Below are positions 16,845 to 25,662 of a stretch of DNA of 64,000 nt, piece after piece. The stretch is taken from assembly GCF_018619435.1 (NCBI RefSeq), contig NZ_JAHFZF010000001.1:221267-285266 (forward strand), given 5' to 3'. Under the pieces are notes generated by a model. It was given only the letters and a program-made list of their open reading frames with translations. It did no database searches and was not told the DNA's origin. The first letter of the stretch is position 1, and every line of letters starts with the position of its first letter. The position numbers and the translations under genes were made by a program. The stretch comes from Rhodoferax sp. U11-2br (lineage in GTDB: Bacteria > Pseudomonadota > Gammaproteobacteria > Burkholderiales > Burkholderiaceae_C).

Positions 16845-17866
16845 ACCGAGCGCCCTCGGCTGCGCTGCACCAGCGCCAGCAACACGGGGGCACCGATGAA
16901 GGCGGTGACGATGCCAACCTCGATCTCGCTGGGCACGGCGATGAGTCGACCCACAATGTCGCTGCCCAACACCAGCACGGGGCCAGCCAGCAGGCCATAG
17001 GGCAAGATCCAGCGCCAGTGCGGTCCAACCACCAATCGCACCGCATGCGGTATCACCAGGCCCACAAACGCAATCGGCCCGGCCGCTGCCGTGGCCGCGC
17101 CACACAACAAAGCGATCGCCACAAAACTCCAGATGCGCACCGGTTTGAGCCGCAGCCCCAGGGCCTGACCAAATTCGTCACCCAGCGCGATGGCATCCAG
17201 CGCACGCGCCTGCCACAGGGCGATGCCGATGCCAACCAACACCAGAGGCAACATCGGCCACAACACATCGGCATTGCGCCCGTCCAGCGCACCGACCACC
17301 CAGAAACGGTAAGCGTCAAAGGTGTTGCTGTCGAACAAGGTGATGATGCCGGTGCACGAGGCCAAACACGCGCTGATGGCCATGCCAGCCAGCAACAGCC
17401 GCACCCGCTGCGCACTTGGCGCCGCACCACTGCTGAGCACATAAACACCCACCGCCGCCAGCATCGCGCCCAACATCGCAAAACCAACGTAGCCCAGGTA
17501 GTTGCCGATACCCAACACCGACATGGCCAGCACCACCGCCAGCGCGGCACCTGCGTTGATGCCCAACAGACCCGGGTCGGCCAAGGGGTTGCGCGTCAGC
17601 GCCTGCATCAGGCCTCCGGCGACGCCCAGGGCCGCCCCCACGACCACACCCAGCGCGGTGCGCGGCAGACGCATGTGCCAGACGATGGCCGACGCCACAC
17701 TGTCATCCGGCTGCCACAGTAGTTGCCACAGTTGACCGACGGGAATAGGACGCGAGCCCAGCGACACACTGGCCAGGACAAGAGCAAGCAATGCGGCCAA
17801 GAGCAACAACAAACCCAATCCCCGCGCCGCGCGACGGGCCGGGGTGGCATCAGGAAAGGTGCTCAT
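16841..17866 (-). CDS. Iron-siderophore ABC transporter permease (FecC/FepD-type)
   Basis: 341 aa, FecCD family, paralogous to the next gene. The permease hallmark is seen in VWHMRLPRTALGVVVGAALGVAGGLMQALTRNPLADPGLLGINAGAAL, with GPIAFVGLVIPHAVRL near the C-terminus. The N-terminus is a short cytosolic segment (MSTFPDATPARRAARG) before the first membrane helix. The ATG at 17866 overlaps the stop of the binding-protein gene by 4 bp, and its own stop overlaps the next permease by 4 bp, so three genes are tightly coupled. Confidence 0.93.
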   Translation of the reverse strand: MSTFPDATPARRAARGLGLLLLLAALLALVLASVSLGSRPIPVGQLWQLLWQPDDSVASAIVWHMRLPRTALGVVVGAALGVAGGLMQALTRNPLADPGLLGINAGAALAVVLAMSVLGIGNYLGYVGFAMLGAMLAAVGVYVLSSGAAPSAQRVRLLLAGMAISACLASCTGIITLFDSNTFDAYRFWVVGALDGRNADVLWPMLPLVLVGIGIALWQARALDAIALGDEFGQALGLRLKPVRIWSFVAIALLCGAATAAAGPIAFVGLVIPHAVRLVVGPHWRWILPYGLLAGPVLVLGSDIVGRLIAVPSEIEVGIVTAFIGAPVLLALVQRSRGRSV

Positions 17867-18879
17867 GAGCGGGGTACGACCGAGAGGGTGATCCGTGCCA
17901 ACGTGTCCAGCACGGTGCGTGCTGCCAGCGGGCCGGCGTTGAGGTAGAACGGGTCCAGCGCCACACGCACCGCATGGCCTTGCGCGGCACCGCGCAGGCG
18001 TGGCCACAGCGGTGAGCCGGTCAGGCTGGAGAGCGATTTGTCGCGGGCAGCGTAGAAGATCCAGTCGGCATCGGCTTGGTCCAGCAGTTCAGCGCTGATG
18101 TCTTGTGAATTGCCTGCAAAACGCTGACTGGCTGGGCGCAACAGGCCCGCGTCTTCGGCGATGCTGCCCGCAAAAGAGCGCACACCCATGATGCGGTTGC
18201 GCACCGCATTGGCCTGCACAAATGACACGCTGGGGGCGCTTGCCGCCAGCCATTGCCGGGCCAGCGCAACCGTGTCCGCATGGTAGCGAGCCAACCAGGC
18301 GCGGGCGGCATCGGTACGACCCAGCGCGTCGGCCAGCAGCAAGAAGTCGATCTTCCAGTTGACACCATTGCCGCGCGTCACAACAGTGGGTGCGATGCGC
18401 TGGTAGAGGGCTTGCATCTGCGGCGTCAGCATGGCTTTGTTGACCAGGATGAGATCGGGGCGCAGGGCGGCCAGTACTTCCAGGTCGGGCGCGCTACGCA
18501 CACCCAGGTCCGTGGTCTGGCGCATCTCCGCCTGCTGGGTCGCAAAACCTGCTTCCAGGTAAGGCGCATACAGCCTGCCCTGGTCGTCGCGGGTGGTGCC
18601 CACTGGCACCAAGCCAAGTGTTAACAAGCCGTCGTTTTGCCCTGTAGACAACACCGCCACCCGCAACGGGCGCTGCAATAGGGTGGTCTTGCCAACGTGA
18701 TGCACCACCGTGCGCGGAAACACACCATTCGCCAGACCACTGCCCAAACTAGCGGCCAGCTTGCGAGGTGCCGCGGGCGACGCGGGCTTAACCAGGGAGG
18801 CGTCAGCAGCGAAAGCACCACGGTCGGCCAACGCCGTAAAAAGCAGGGCCAGAGCCATGCGGCGGCGGCAAAAGTACAT
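17863..18879 (-). CDS. Iron-siderophore ABC transporter substrate-binding protein
   Basis: 338 aa periplasmic binding protein of the helical-backbone FecB/FepB class. The N-terminus (YFCRRRMALALLFTALADRGAFA) is a signal peptide. Characteristic segments are RVAVLSTGQNDGLLTLGLVPVGTT, VLAALRPDLILVNKAML and a late ADWIFYAARD. The start is uncertain: ATG 18879 gives a complete signal peptide, while TTG 18900 and ATG 18858 are also in frame and none has a clear Shine-Dalgarno site. It is the first gene of the operon, with a Fur-like box 20-42 bp upstream. It delivers ferric siderophore brought in by a TonB receptor, plausibly the one at 2857. Confidence 0.88.
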   Translation of the reverse strand: MYFCRRRMALALLFTALADRGAFAADASLVKPASPAAPRKLAASLGSGLANGVFPRTVVHHVGKTTLLQRPLRVAVLSTGQNDGLLTLGLVPVGTTRDDQGRLYAPYLEAGFATQQAEMRQTTDLGVRSAPDLEVLAALRPDLILVNKAMLTPQMQALYQRIAPTVVTRGNGVNWKIDFLLLADALGRTDAARAWLARYHADTVALARQWLAASAPSVSFVQANAVRNRIMGVRSFAGSIAEDAGLLRPASQRFAGNSQDISAELLDQADADWIFYAARDKSLSSLTGSPLWPRLRGAAQGHAVRVALDPFYLNAGPLAARTVLDTLARITLSVVPRS

Positions 18880-18898
18880 CGGGACAGGGAATCGTTGC

Positions 18899-18921
18899 AA
18901 ATAAGAATTAATTGTAATAAG
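18899..18921 (-). promoter_or_regulatory. Putative Fur box upstream of the iron ABC operon
   Basis: AAATAAGAATTAATTGTAAT is an AT-rich imperfect inverted repeat with Fur-box composition, immediately upstream of the binding-protein gene. The position fits iron-dependent repression of the whole ABC operon. Pattern call only. Confidence 0.5.
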
Positions 18922-19233
18922 TAAAAATGCGCCTTCATGTCTCCGGGCCTATGAGGCGGACTGACCAAGCCGATGGTGCTGCGAACTACCGTCCCACCCC
19001 GACTTGGACGGCTCAGTCAACAGCTGCATTGGGCTGCTCATGAGTGAGATGTGAAATGGGCAATGCCACACAACAATTGACCATGACATCGGACGCAACA
19101 CCTGTAGACCTGACTTACCATGCATGCGCATTTGCGCCACACCCCTTGTTACAAGCTGACCTTTGCCGCCCTGCTACAGGGTTTGCAAAACCACGTTGGC
19201 GCCGGACATCACACCGCTCTTTCCTGACTTTTT
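18922..19233. other. Intergenic region between divergent genes
   Basis: Separates the iron ABC operon (minus) from the EamA transporter (plus). No convincing coding potential or RNA structure seen. It should hold the promoter of the EamA transporter, but no clear -35/-10 pair stands out. Confidence 0.3.
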
Positions 19234-20124
19234 ATGCTGATTCGACTCAAACACTTCTGGCTGTCCCGTGCGGGCAACACACGCGGGGTACTGCTGGTCA
19301 TGCTGGCGATGTTGTGCTGGTCGGTGCTCGATGCCTGCAACAAACACCTGATGGCCCAGGGTTTGGCGCCTAAAGAGGTGCTGTTTCTACAGGCGACCAC
19401 GGTGCTGCTGATGGTGTCGCCCTGGGTGCTGTGGACACGCGGCAAGGTAGTGGCCACCCGCCATCCGCAAATGCACCTGCTGCGCGCCGGCTTCATCGTG
19501 ACCTCGGCCTGGTGCGCGGCCTGGGCGGTGTCACACCTGCCGCTGGCCGAGGCCAGCGCTTATTTGATGACCGGCAGCCTGTTCATGCTGCCGCTGGGCG
19601 TGTGGCTGCTAGGCGAGCGGCCACACTGGCTGCGCTGGCTCGGTGTGGCAGTCGGTTTTGGTGGGGTGTTAACCATCCTGCAACCGGGTGCGGGCATGCT
19701 GCGGTGGGCGGCGCTGGTGGCCATGTTTGGTGCGTTGATGGAGGCGATGCTTGGGGTGGTGCTCAAAAAATACTCCGGCAAGGAGCATCCGATCGCGATC
19801 CTGGTCTGGAGCCAGACCGCCTGCTGGCTGTGTTTTGGTGTCATGAGTGGCTTCAACCTGCCTGATCTGCCCATGGCAAGCTGGGTCTTGTTACCCGTCA
19901 TTGGCTTGACCTCGTCGGGCATTTACCTGGCTTACTTTTTTGCCTACCGCGCAGGCGACGCCTCAGCGGTGGAGGCTGGCAGTTTTTCGATGTTGCTGTT
20001 CAGCCCGGCGCTGGGCTACCTGGTGTTTGCAGAGCAACCAGACATGTCGTTCTGGCTCGGTGCAGGTTTGCTGGTGTGTGGCATTGCGTTGGTGATCATT
20101 GAACCCGAGGGACACGCCCATTGA
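19234..20124 (+). CDS. EamA/DMT-family transporter
   Basis: 296 aa inner-membrane protein with ten hydrophobic segments in two repeated EamA halves. The first half starts LLVMLAMLCWSVLDACNKHLMAQG and the second LRWAALVAMFGALMEAMLGVVLKKYS, with the typical GEXP-like GERPHWLRWLGVAVGFGGVLTIL. Such drug/metabolite transporters usually export small metabolites; the substrate is unknown. It is a single gene, divergent from the iron operon and convergent with the FliD-like gene. A second, unrelated EamA member is at 42692. Confidence 0.85.
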   Translation: MLIRLKHFWLSRAGNTRGVLLVMLAMLCWSVLDACNKHLMAQGLAPKEVLFLQATTVLLMVSPWVLWTRGKVVATRHPQMHLLRAGFIVTSAWCAAWAVSHLPLAEASAYLMTGSLFMLPLGVWLLGERPHWLRWLGVAVGFGGVLTILQPGAGMLRWAALVAMFGALMEAMLGVVLKKYSGKEHPIAILVWSQTACWLCFGVMSGFNLPDLPMASWVLLPVIGLTSSGIYLAYFFAYRAGDASAVEAGSFSMLLFSPALGYLVFAEQPDMSFWLGAGLLVCGIALVIIEPEGHAH

Positions 20125-20156
20125 GGTGGACCGCCCCCTGCTGGTGCAAGCCGCCA

Positions 20157-20870
20157 CTAACCCCCTGACTGGTAGAAATTCAAGGCGCTGCTGACCGAGG
20201 CGGATGACAAACTCGCGTACTGCTGCGCGGCTTTGAGCAAAGCACTTTGCTGCAGCTGCAGGATCGATGATTTGCTGCTGAGCGCACTCATCGAGTTGCT
20301 GATGCGGCCATCACTGGCCAGCTCTTTTCCAGCCGCTTTGTCCACCAGCTGCCCCAGCTTGGCCAGTGTGCCCTGGACACTGCCGGGAGAGTCCTTGAAA
20401 GCCGCCTCAAACTTGGCGGTATCAAGCTTCAAGCTGCCATCACTGGCTTTGGTGAAACCCATTTGCCGCAAGGCACTGACCCTGGAAAAGTCGGCCGTCA
20501 TGGCACGTGTCATGCCACGGCTGATGGTGCTCACACCGCTGCTGTCGGCGGCGGCCTTCTGGGTAGAGCTCAGCATGCTGTTGAAGTCGCTGACAAAGGC
20601 TGTCAGCGCTTTTTTCACCTCATCGCTGGTGCTGCTGTCCTTCAAGTTGCTCAAGCTTTTGGCCGAGGTCTGCACCACAGACACCGAGGCCTTGAACTTG
20701 CCCAGAGTCGAGAGGTTCGCGGTGGCGGTGTCGAGTTGCGTCTTCAGCTTGGCCGTGGACTTGGTGATGCTGGCGCTGATCGGGTTGGCAGCGGCCGCAG
20801 CCTGTGTGGTCGTCTGGCTGATGGTGGTAGCACTCGAGCTGCGTGCACTCAATGTCTGACTGATGTTCAT
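20157..20870 (-). CDS. Orphan FliD C-terminal-like protein
   Basis: 237 aa, with ATG 20870 preceded by a GGGAAGA ribosome binding site. It is rich in Ser/Ala/Thr/Gln and predicted largely helical. The middle part (LRQMGFTKASDGSLKLDTAKFEAAFKDSPGSVQGTLAKLG) matches the conserved core of the flagellar filament-cap protein FliD C-terminal domain. Full-length FliD is 450 aa or more and has an N-terminal half that is missing here, and no flagellar gene lies nearby. It could be a secreted or surface protein using a FliD-like fold, or a cap-like paralogue. I cannot assign a function. Confidence 0.6.
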   Translation of the reverse strand: MNISQTLSARSSSATTISQTTTQAAAAANPISASITKSTAKLKTQLDTATANLSTLGKFKASVSVVQTSAKSLSNLKDSSTSDEVKKALTAFVSDFNSMLSSTQKAAADSSGVSTISRGMTRAMTADFSRVSALRQMGFTKASDGSLKLDTAKFEAAFKDSPGSVQGTLAKLGQLVDKAAGKELASDGRISNSMSALSSKSSILQLQQSALLKAAQQYASLSSASVSSALNFYQSGG

Positions 20871-21199
20871 GTCTTCCCGCTTCTCAAACTGGCTGACTGA
20901 GCCGTTCATGTCGTGCAGAAATTGTCCCCATACCGCGACCAGACTAAGCTGGAAGTTGCGCGCCAAAGGCCTGCCAATTCAGGCTCTTGCTCACACTGAC
21001 AACAGCTCAGTCCGACCATCCCCCGGGCCCAGCCACCATCTTTTGACTTGCCTCAACATCTGTTGCAATCGCCCGCACATTCCACGGTTTCTGGCTGTTT
21101 TTGTGAGCCGCCGGAGCGATACTTTCAACCGGAGGCTCAGAGCGCTCCACGCAGGCTTGGCGATTCGTTGGGCAAGCCGTTCGACAAGAGGACAAAGAC
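20871..21199. other. Intergenic region before the decarboxylase operon
   Basis: No gene recognised in this 329-bp divergent gap. It must contain the promoter of the Na+-decarboxylase operon; AGAGGAC at about 21188 is the probable ribosome binding site for its first gene. No obvious operator palindrome was found. Confidence 0.35.
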
Positions 21200-22759
21200 A
21201 TGACGACTGGTGGAAAAACCAAACTGCACCTGGAAGTCTTGCGCGAAATGCGCAGCCGTGCGGTACTCGGTGGTGGTCAGAAACGCATCGATCAACAACA
21301 CGCCCGCGGCAAACTCACCGCCCGCGAACGTCTGGGCCTGTTGCTCGACGAAGGTTCCTTCCAGGAATTCGGTGCACTCTCCACCCATGATTTCAGCGCC
21401 TTTGGCCTGGATCAGCAACGTTTTCCGGGTGACGGTATCGTCACCGGGTTTGGTAAGGTCAACGGTCGCCGGGTCGCCGTGTTTGCCCAGGACTTCACCG
21501 TGATGGGCGGCTCGTTCTCCGAAGTCCAGTCCCAGAAAATCAGCCGCATCCAGGACCTGGCGCTGCAGGCAGGTATCCCGGTGATCGGCCTCAACGACTC
21601 CGGCGGCGCCCGCATCCAGGAGGGTGTGCGCAGCCTGGCCGCCTACGGCGAGGTGTTTGTCCGCAACGTGATGGCCTCAGGGGTGATCCCGCAGATCTCG
21701 GTCATTCTGGGCCCCTGCGCCGGTGGTGCGGTGTATTCACCGGCCTTGACCGACTTTGTCATCATGGCAGGTGAAAGTTATATGTTCCTGACCGGGCCGG
21801 AAGTGATCAAAGCGGTCACCGGTGAACAGGTCACGGCACAGGATCTGGGTGGCTCGGAGGTGCACATCGGGCGCAGCGGCGTGGCTCATCTGGCCGCCGA
21901 CACCGAGGTTGAAGGCCTGGCGATGACCAAGCTGCTGCTGAGTTATCTGCCGCAGAACAACAACGAGGAGCCACCCCATGTCACACCGGAAGATCCGGTC
22001 AACCGCATGGACGAGGCGCTCAACACATTGATTCCGGATGGCGAGAACAACCCCTATGACATCAGGGACGCCATTGAGGCGGTGTTTGATCAGGACAGCT
22101 TCTTTGAAATCCAGGCCGCGTATGCCGCCAATGCGGTGATCGGGTTCGCCCGGCTCGATGGCTACTCCATCGGTGTGGTGGCCAACCAGCCGGCCTTCAT
22201 GTCCGGTGCATTGAACATCGATGCCAGCGACAAGATTGCGCGCTTCATCCGCGTCTGTGACGCGTTCAATGTGCCGATAGTGACCTTTGTCGACTGTCCC
22301 GGTTTCCTGCCCGGAACCGGCCAGGAATACGACGGCATCATCCGCCACGGCGCCAAGATCATTTACGCCTACTGCGAGGCCACCGTGCCCAAAATCTCCA
22401 TCGTCACCCGCAAGGCGATGGGGGGCGCCTACGTGGCCATGGGGTCCAAGCAGATGCGCAATGACATCACTTTTGCCTGGCCGTCCGCCCAGATTGCAGT
22501 GATGGGAGCCGGTGCCGCCGTCAACGTGCTGTTTCGCGAAGAGATCAAGAAGGCGGCCGACCCCGCAGCACGAGAGAAAGAATTGCTGGAGGAATACCGC
22601 GAGAAGTTCTTCAACCCCTACCGTGCTGCCGATGTGGGGCAGATTGATGAGGTCATTGAGCCACGCGAGACACGTCCCCGGCTGATCCGGGCACTGGAAG
22701 TGTTACGCACAAAGGTGCAACAGAACCCACCCAAGAAACACGGTCTTTGCCCAGTCTGA
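21200..22759 (+). CDS. mmdA: Methylmalonyl-CoA decarboxylase-type carboxyltransferase, alpha subunit
   Basis: 519 aa biotin-dependent carboxyltransferase of the PccB/MmdA family. Both crotonase-like halves are present: the first oxyanion-hole region is GPCAGGAVYSPALTDFV and the second is RKAMGGAYVAMGSKQM. The N-terminal GKLTARERLGLLLDEGSFQE and C-terminal REEIKKAADPAAREKEL are typical. It transfers the carboxyl group of methylmalonyl-CoA (or a related acyl-CoA) to biotin on the carrier protein encoded downstream. Because the next three genes are the gamma, biotin-carrier and beta subunits of a Na+ pump, this is a decarboxylase alpha subunit, not an ATP-dependent propionyl-CoA carboxylase; no biotin carboxylase gene is present. 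Glutaconyl-CoA or another acyl-CoA as substrate cannot be excluded. Confidence 0.88.
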   Translation: MTTGGKTKLHLEVLREMRSRAVLGGGQKRIDQQHARGKLTARERLGLLLDEGSFQEFGALSTHDFSAFGLDQQRFPGDGIVTGFGKVNGRRVAVFAQDFTVMGGSFSEVQSQKISRIQDLALQAGIPVIGLNDSGGARIQEGVRSLAAYGEVFVRNVMASGVIPQISVILGPCAGGAVYSPALTDFVIMAGESYMFLTGPEVIKAVTGEQVTAQDLGGSEVHIGRSGVAHLAADTEVEGLAMTKLLLSYLPQNNNEEPPHVTPEDPVNRMDEALNTLIPDGENNPYDIRDAIEAVFDQDSFFEIQAAYAANAVIGFARLDGYSIGVVANQPAFMSGALNIDASDKIARFIRVCDAFNVPIVTFVDCPGFLPGTGQEYDGIIRHGAKIIYAYCEATVPKISIVTRKAMGGAYVAMGSKQMRNDITFAWPSAQIAVMGAGAAVNVLFREEIKKAADPAAREKELLEEYREKFFNPYRAADVGQIDEVIEPRETRPRLIRALEVLRTKVQQNPPKKHGLCPV

Positions 22760-22775
22760 TCAAGGGGAGCTTGCT

Positions 22776-23180
22776 ATGGAAAATTTAGCATGGGGACTGC
22801 AGATGACCGTCCTGGGCATGGGACTGGTGTTTGCCTTGCTGGGGCTGTTGTGGGGCCTCTTGACACTGGTGCTGGTGCTCGACAAAGAGCCGGTGACCAA
22901 GGTGTCCGCTGAAACATCCAACGCCTTGGCCGAGCGTATCGCCGCCGTGGCTGAAGAAGCGGTGGGTGCCCAGGTGCCCGAACGTCCCTCCGTCAACGGC
23001 CTGCCAGCCGATCTGGTCGCGGCGATCCTGGTGGCCACCATGAAGCACAAACTGACCTTGCGGCGCCAGGCGGCACCGGTCATGCGCAGCAATTGGCCTG
23101 GCAGTCAACTGTTCGCCAGCCGGTGGGTCACCGCTGGTCGGGCACAGCAAAACCATTCCTGGCAACCGAGAGGAAAATAA
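22776..23180 (+). CDS. Na+-pumping decarboxylase gamma subunit (OadG/MmdD-like)
   Basis: 134 aa, 16 bp after mmdA. One N-terminal membrane helix (TVLGMGLVFALLGLLWGLLTLVLVL) is followed by a soluble acidic region and a C-terminal tail with tryptophans (NWPGSQLF..NHSWQPRGK), as in OadG-type gamma subunits that hold alpha and beta together. The stop codon overlaps the start of the biotin-carrier gene (TAATG). Confidence 0.8.
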   Translation: MENLAWGLQMTVLGMGLVFALLGLLWGLLTLVLVLDKEPVTKVSAETSNALAERIAAVAEEAVGAQVPERPSVNGLPADLVAAILVATMKHKLTLRRQAAPVMRSNWPGSQLFASRWVTAGRAQQNHSWQPRGK

Positions 23181-23677
23181 TGCGACGCTATTCGTTGGAT
23201 ATCAGTGGTCGAAACTTTGTGGTCGACGTACAAGAAGTCGCCATGGACCGTTTCGAGGTGGTGGTCGGGGACGCCTCCTATGAAGTCACCCTGTCGGGTG
23301 ACGAGAACCTGTCCGGTGCGGTCATCACACCTGGATTACATCCCGGCCAGGGGGCAACTGGTAGCGCCGCCAACAGTGTGGCCAAGGTGCGCAAGGCACC
23401 GGCAGACACACCTGCGGCATCACCCGCCACACGCCCGGCGGCCAGCAGTGGTGGCGGCAAGAACGCGGTCTCAGCCCCTATGCCAGGCACGATCCTGGAG
23501 GTCAACGTCAAAGCGGGTGACACGCTGGAACGGGGCCAGCAAGTGGCCATTCTGGATGCCATGAAAATGCACAACGTGATCGGTGCACCACGTGCTGGTG
23601 TGGTGGCCGAGGTCTGTGTGGCTGCGCAGCAGAATGTCAACCACGGTGACGTCATCATCCGGCTCCAGGAGAAATGA
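23180..23677 (+). CDS. Biotin carboxyl carrier subunit of Na+-decarboxylase
   Basis: 165 aa. It starts at ATG 23180, overlapping the gamma stop, with GAGAGGAA upstream. An N-terminal segment (RRYSLDISGRNFVVDVQEV) is followed by an Ala/Pro/Ser-rich flexible linker (about 70-92) and a biotinyl domain at about 95-165. The domain has the biotin site LDAMKMHN (biotinylated Lys about 129) and the first lobe motif APMPGTILEV. The mobile linker lets biotin shuttle carboxyl groups from the alpha subunit to the membrane beta subunit. Confidence 0.92.
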   Translation: MRRYSLDISGRNFVVDVQEVAMDRFEVVVGDASYEVTLSGDENLSGAVITPGLHPGQGATGSAANSVAKVRKAPADTPAASPATRPAASSGGGKNAVSAPMPGTILEVNVKAGDTLERGQQVAILDAMKMHNVIGAPRAGVVAEVCVAAQQNVNHGDVIIRLQEK

Positions 23678-23680
23678 GTG

Positions 23681-24808
23681 ATGATTGACCAAGAAACGAT
23701 CACCTTGCTGCTCAAGGGGGTGACGCACGTCACCTGGCAGTCCACGGTGATGATCTGCGTGTCGTTCGTCTTGATGTACCTGGCCATCGTCAAGGACTAC
23801 GAACCCCTGCTGCTGCTGCCCATCGCTGCGGGCTGCCTGCTGGCCAACCTGCCGCTATCTCCCCTGATCGCCGAGGATGGCATGCTCAAGGTGCTCTACA
23901 ACATGGGCATCACCAACGAAATGTTTCCGCTGCTGATCTTCATCGGCATCGGTGCCTTGACCGACTTTGGTCCGCTGCTGGAGAACCCGCGTCTGGTGCT
24001 GCTGGGTGCGGCTGGCCAGTTCGGTATTTTCCTGACCCTGATCCTGGCCCTGGTGATGGGTTTCACGCCCCCGGAGGCCGCCTCCATCGGCATCATCGGC
24101 GCGATTGATGGCCCGACCTCCATCTATGTGAGCGGCATCCTGGCGCCGCACATGCTCGGGCCGATCACGGTGGCCGCTTACAGCTACATGTCACTGGTGC
24201 CGATCATCCTGCCGCCCATCATCAAGCTGCTGACCTCGCAAAAGGAACGCCTGATCCGCATGCCCTACAGCTCACGCAAGATCAGCCGTCGCACCCGCAT
24301 CCTGTTTCCGGTGGTGGTCACCGTGCTGGTGGGCACCCTGGTGCCGTTTGCCACGCCGCTGATCGGCATGCTGATGCTGGGCAACCTGATGAAGGAGTCG
24401 GGAGCCGTCGAGCGGCTGACCAAGGCTTCTGCCAGCGAAATTGCCAACGCCGTGACCCTGTTCCTGGGCTTGGCCATTGGCTCCACCATGGTGGGCTCCG
24501 AGTTCCTGAAAGCCAGCACACTGGCCATTCTGGTGCTCGGCATCATCGCCTTTGCGGTGGATGCCGCCGCCGGGGTGATGTTCGCCAAGCTGCTCAACTG
24601 GGTCAGTGGTGGCAAGGTCAACCCGATGATTGGTGCAGCTGGAATCAGCGCCTTCCCGATGGCGGCACGGGTGGTGCAACGGGTGGCCCAAGATGAAGAC
24701 TTCGAGAATTTTCTGTTGATGCACGCCATGGGTGCCAACGCCGCTGGCCAGGTCGCTAGCGTGGTGGCCGGTGGTGTGTTGCTGGCCCTGATGGGAGCCG
24801 GTGGCTGA
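23681..24808 (+). CDS. Na+-translocating decarboxylase beta subunit
   Basis: 375 aa integral membrane protein, OadB/MmdB family. The conserved region IIIa GIIGAIDGPTSIYVSG carries the aspartate (AIDGPT) known to be essential for Na+ coupling in OadB, and later segments include EFLKASTLAILVLGIIAFAVD and GAAGISAFPMAARVVQ. It decarboxylates carboxybiotin and exports Na+, storing the decarboxylation energy as a sodium gradient. ATG 23681 is favoured over the adjacent GTG because AGGAG ends 9 bp upstream. It is the last gene of a four-gene operon and converges on the DedA gene. Confidence 0.92.
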   Translation: MIDQETITLLLKGVTHVTWQSTVMICVSFVLMYLAIVKDYEPLLLLPIAAGCLLANLPLSPLIAEDGMLKVLYNMGITNEMFPLLIFIGIGALTDFGPLLENPRLVLLGAAGQFGIFLTLILALVMGFTPPEAASIGIIGAIDGPTSIYVSGILAPHMLGPITVAAYSYMSLVPIILPPIIKLLTSQKERLIRMPYSSRKISRRTRILFPVVVTVLVGTLVPFATPLIGMLMLGNLMKESGAVERLTKASASEIANAVTLFLGLAIGSTMVGSEFLKASTLAILVLGIIAFAVDAAAGVMFAKLLNWVSGGKVNPMIGAAGISAFPMAARVVQRVAQDEDFENFLLMHAMGANAAGQVASVVAGGVLLALMGAGG

Positions 24809-24838
24809 CGCCCCAGCGCCCCGGTATAGAGCGAAAGC

Positions 24839-25480
24839 TCAGGCCGCCTTGGCGCGGGAGCGCCAGGCGCCCACCAGCACAAACAGCCCCGGCACCAGGA
24901 TCATCGCCCAGATGATCTTGTCCAGATGCAGCTTGACCCACGGGATGTTGCCAAAGAAGTAACCCACGGTGACGATGCCACCGACCCACAAGGTACCACC
25001 CAGCACATCAAACAAGGTGAAGCGGCTGCGTTTCATCTGCGCCACACCGGCGACAAAGGGCGCAAAAGTGCGCAGAAACGGCATAAAACGCGCCGCCACA
25101 ATGGTGATGCCGCCGTACTTCTCGTAGAACGCGTGGGCCTGGTTGAAAGCCTGTTTGTTGAACCAGCGTGAGTCTTCCCAGCCAAACACCTTGGGGCCGA
25201 AGTAACGGCCAATGGTGTAATTGGATTGGTTGCCCAGAATCGCCGCCGCCAGCAGCAAGGCCACTGTCAGGGGGTAACTCATCAGCCCCACACCACACAT
25301 GGCGCCCACCACAAACAGCAGCGAGTCACCCGGCAAAAACGGCATGACCACCACGCCGGTCTCGACAAAAATGATCAGGAACAGCAGCGCGTAAACCCAG
25401 GCGCCATAGGTTTGCACAAACACCTCCAGGTGTTTGTCGACATGCAGGATGAAATCAATCAGGGTCAAGAGGATGTCCAT
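24839..25480 (-). CDS. DedA-family membrane protein
   Basis: 213 aa. The family core is clear: FLIIFVETGVVVMPFLPGDSLLFVVGAM near the N-terminus, then GNQSNYTIGRYFGPKVF, and FYEKYGGITIVAARFMPFLRTFAPFVAGVAQM with the conserved arginine motif. DedA proteins are inner-membrane transporters involved in lipid-carrier recycling and membrane homeostasis. It lies alone, convergent with the decarboxylase operon. The substrate is not determined; lipid-phosphate flipping is an inference from family studies. Confidence 0.92.
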   Translation of the reverse strand: MDILLTLIDFILHVDKHLEVFVQTYGAWVYALLFLIIFVETGVVVMPFLPGDSLLFVVGAMCGVGLMSYPLTVALLLAAAILGNQSNYTIGRYFGPKVFGWEDSRWFNKQAFNQAHAFYEKYGGITIVAARFMPFLRTFAPFVAGVAQMKRSRFTLFDVLGGTLWVGGIVTVGYFFGNIPWVKLHLDKIIWAMILVPGLFVLVGAWRSRAKAA

Positions 25481-25662
25481 GGGCAGGATTATCCCTGCCT
25501 GCCATGACGGGCCAGCGCATCTAGGGGTTCTGGCTAACCCGGCTGGGCTTGAATCACTTTATAGTCCCTGCGCAGCAACATGATGTAGATCAATTTTTGC
25601 CTTATTCCGGCGACAGATCTGCACGGGTTGAACAACACAAGGCCAACCACTTGAAGGACCCC

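Noticed and set aside
15822..17000. Plus-strand open frame opposite the iron permeases (392 codons)
   Set aside because: Gln/His-rich shadow of two well-supported permease genes.
24820..24845. GAGC-GAAA-GCTC hairpin between the decarboxylase and DedA genes
   Set aside because: A 4-bp stem without U-tract is expected by chance.
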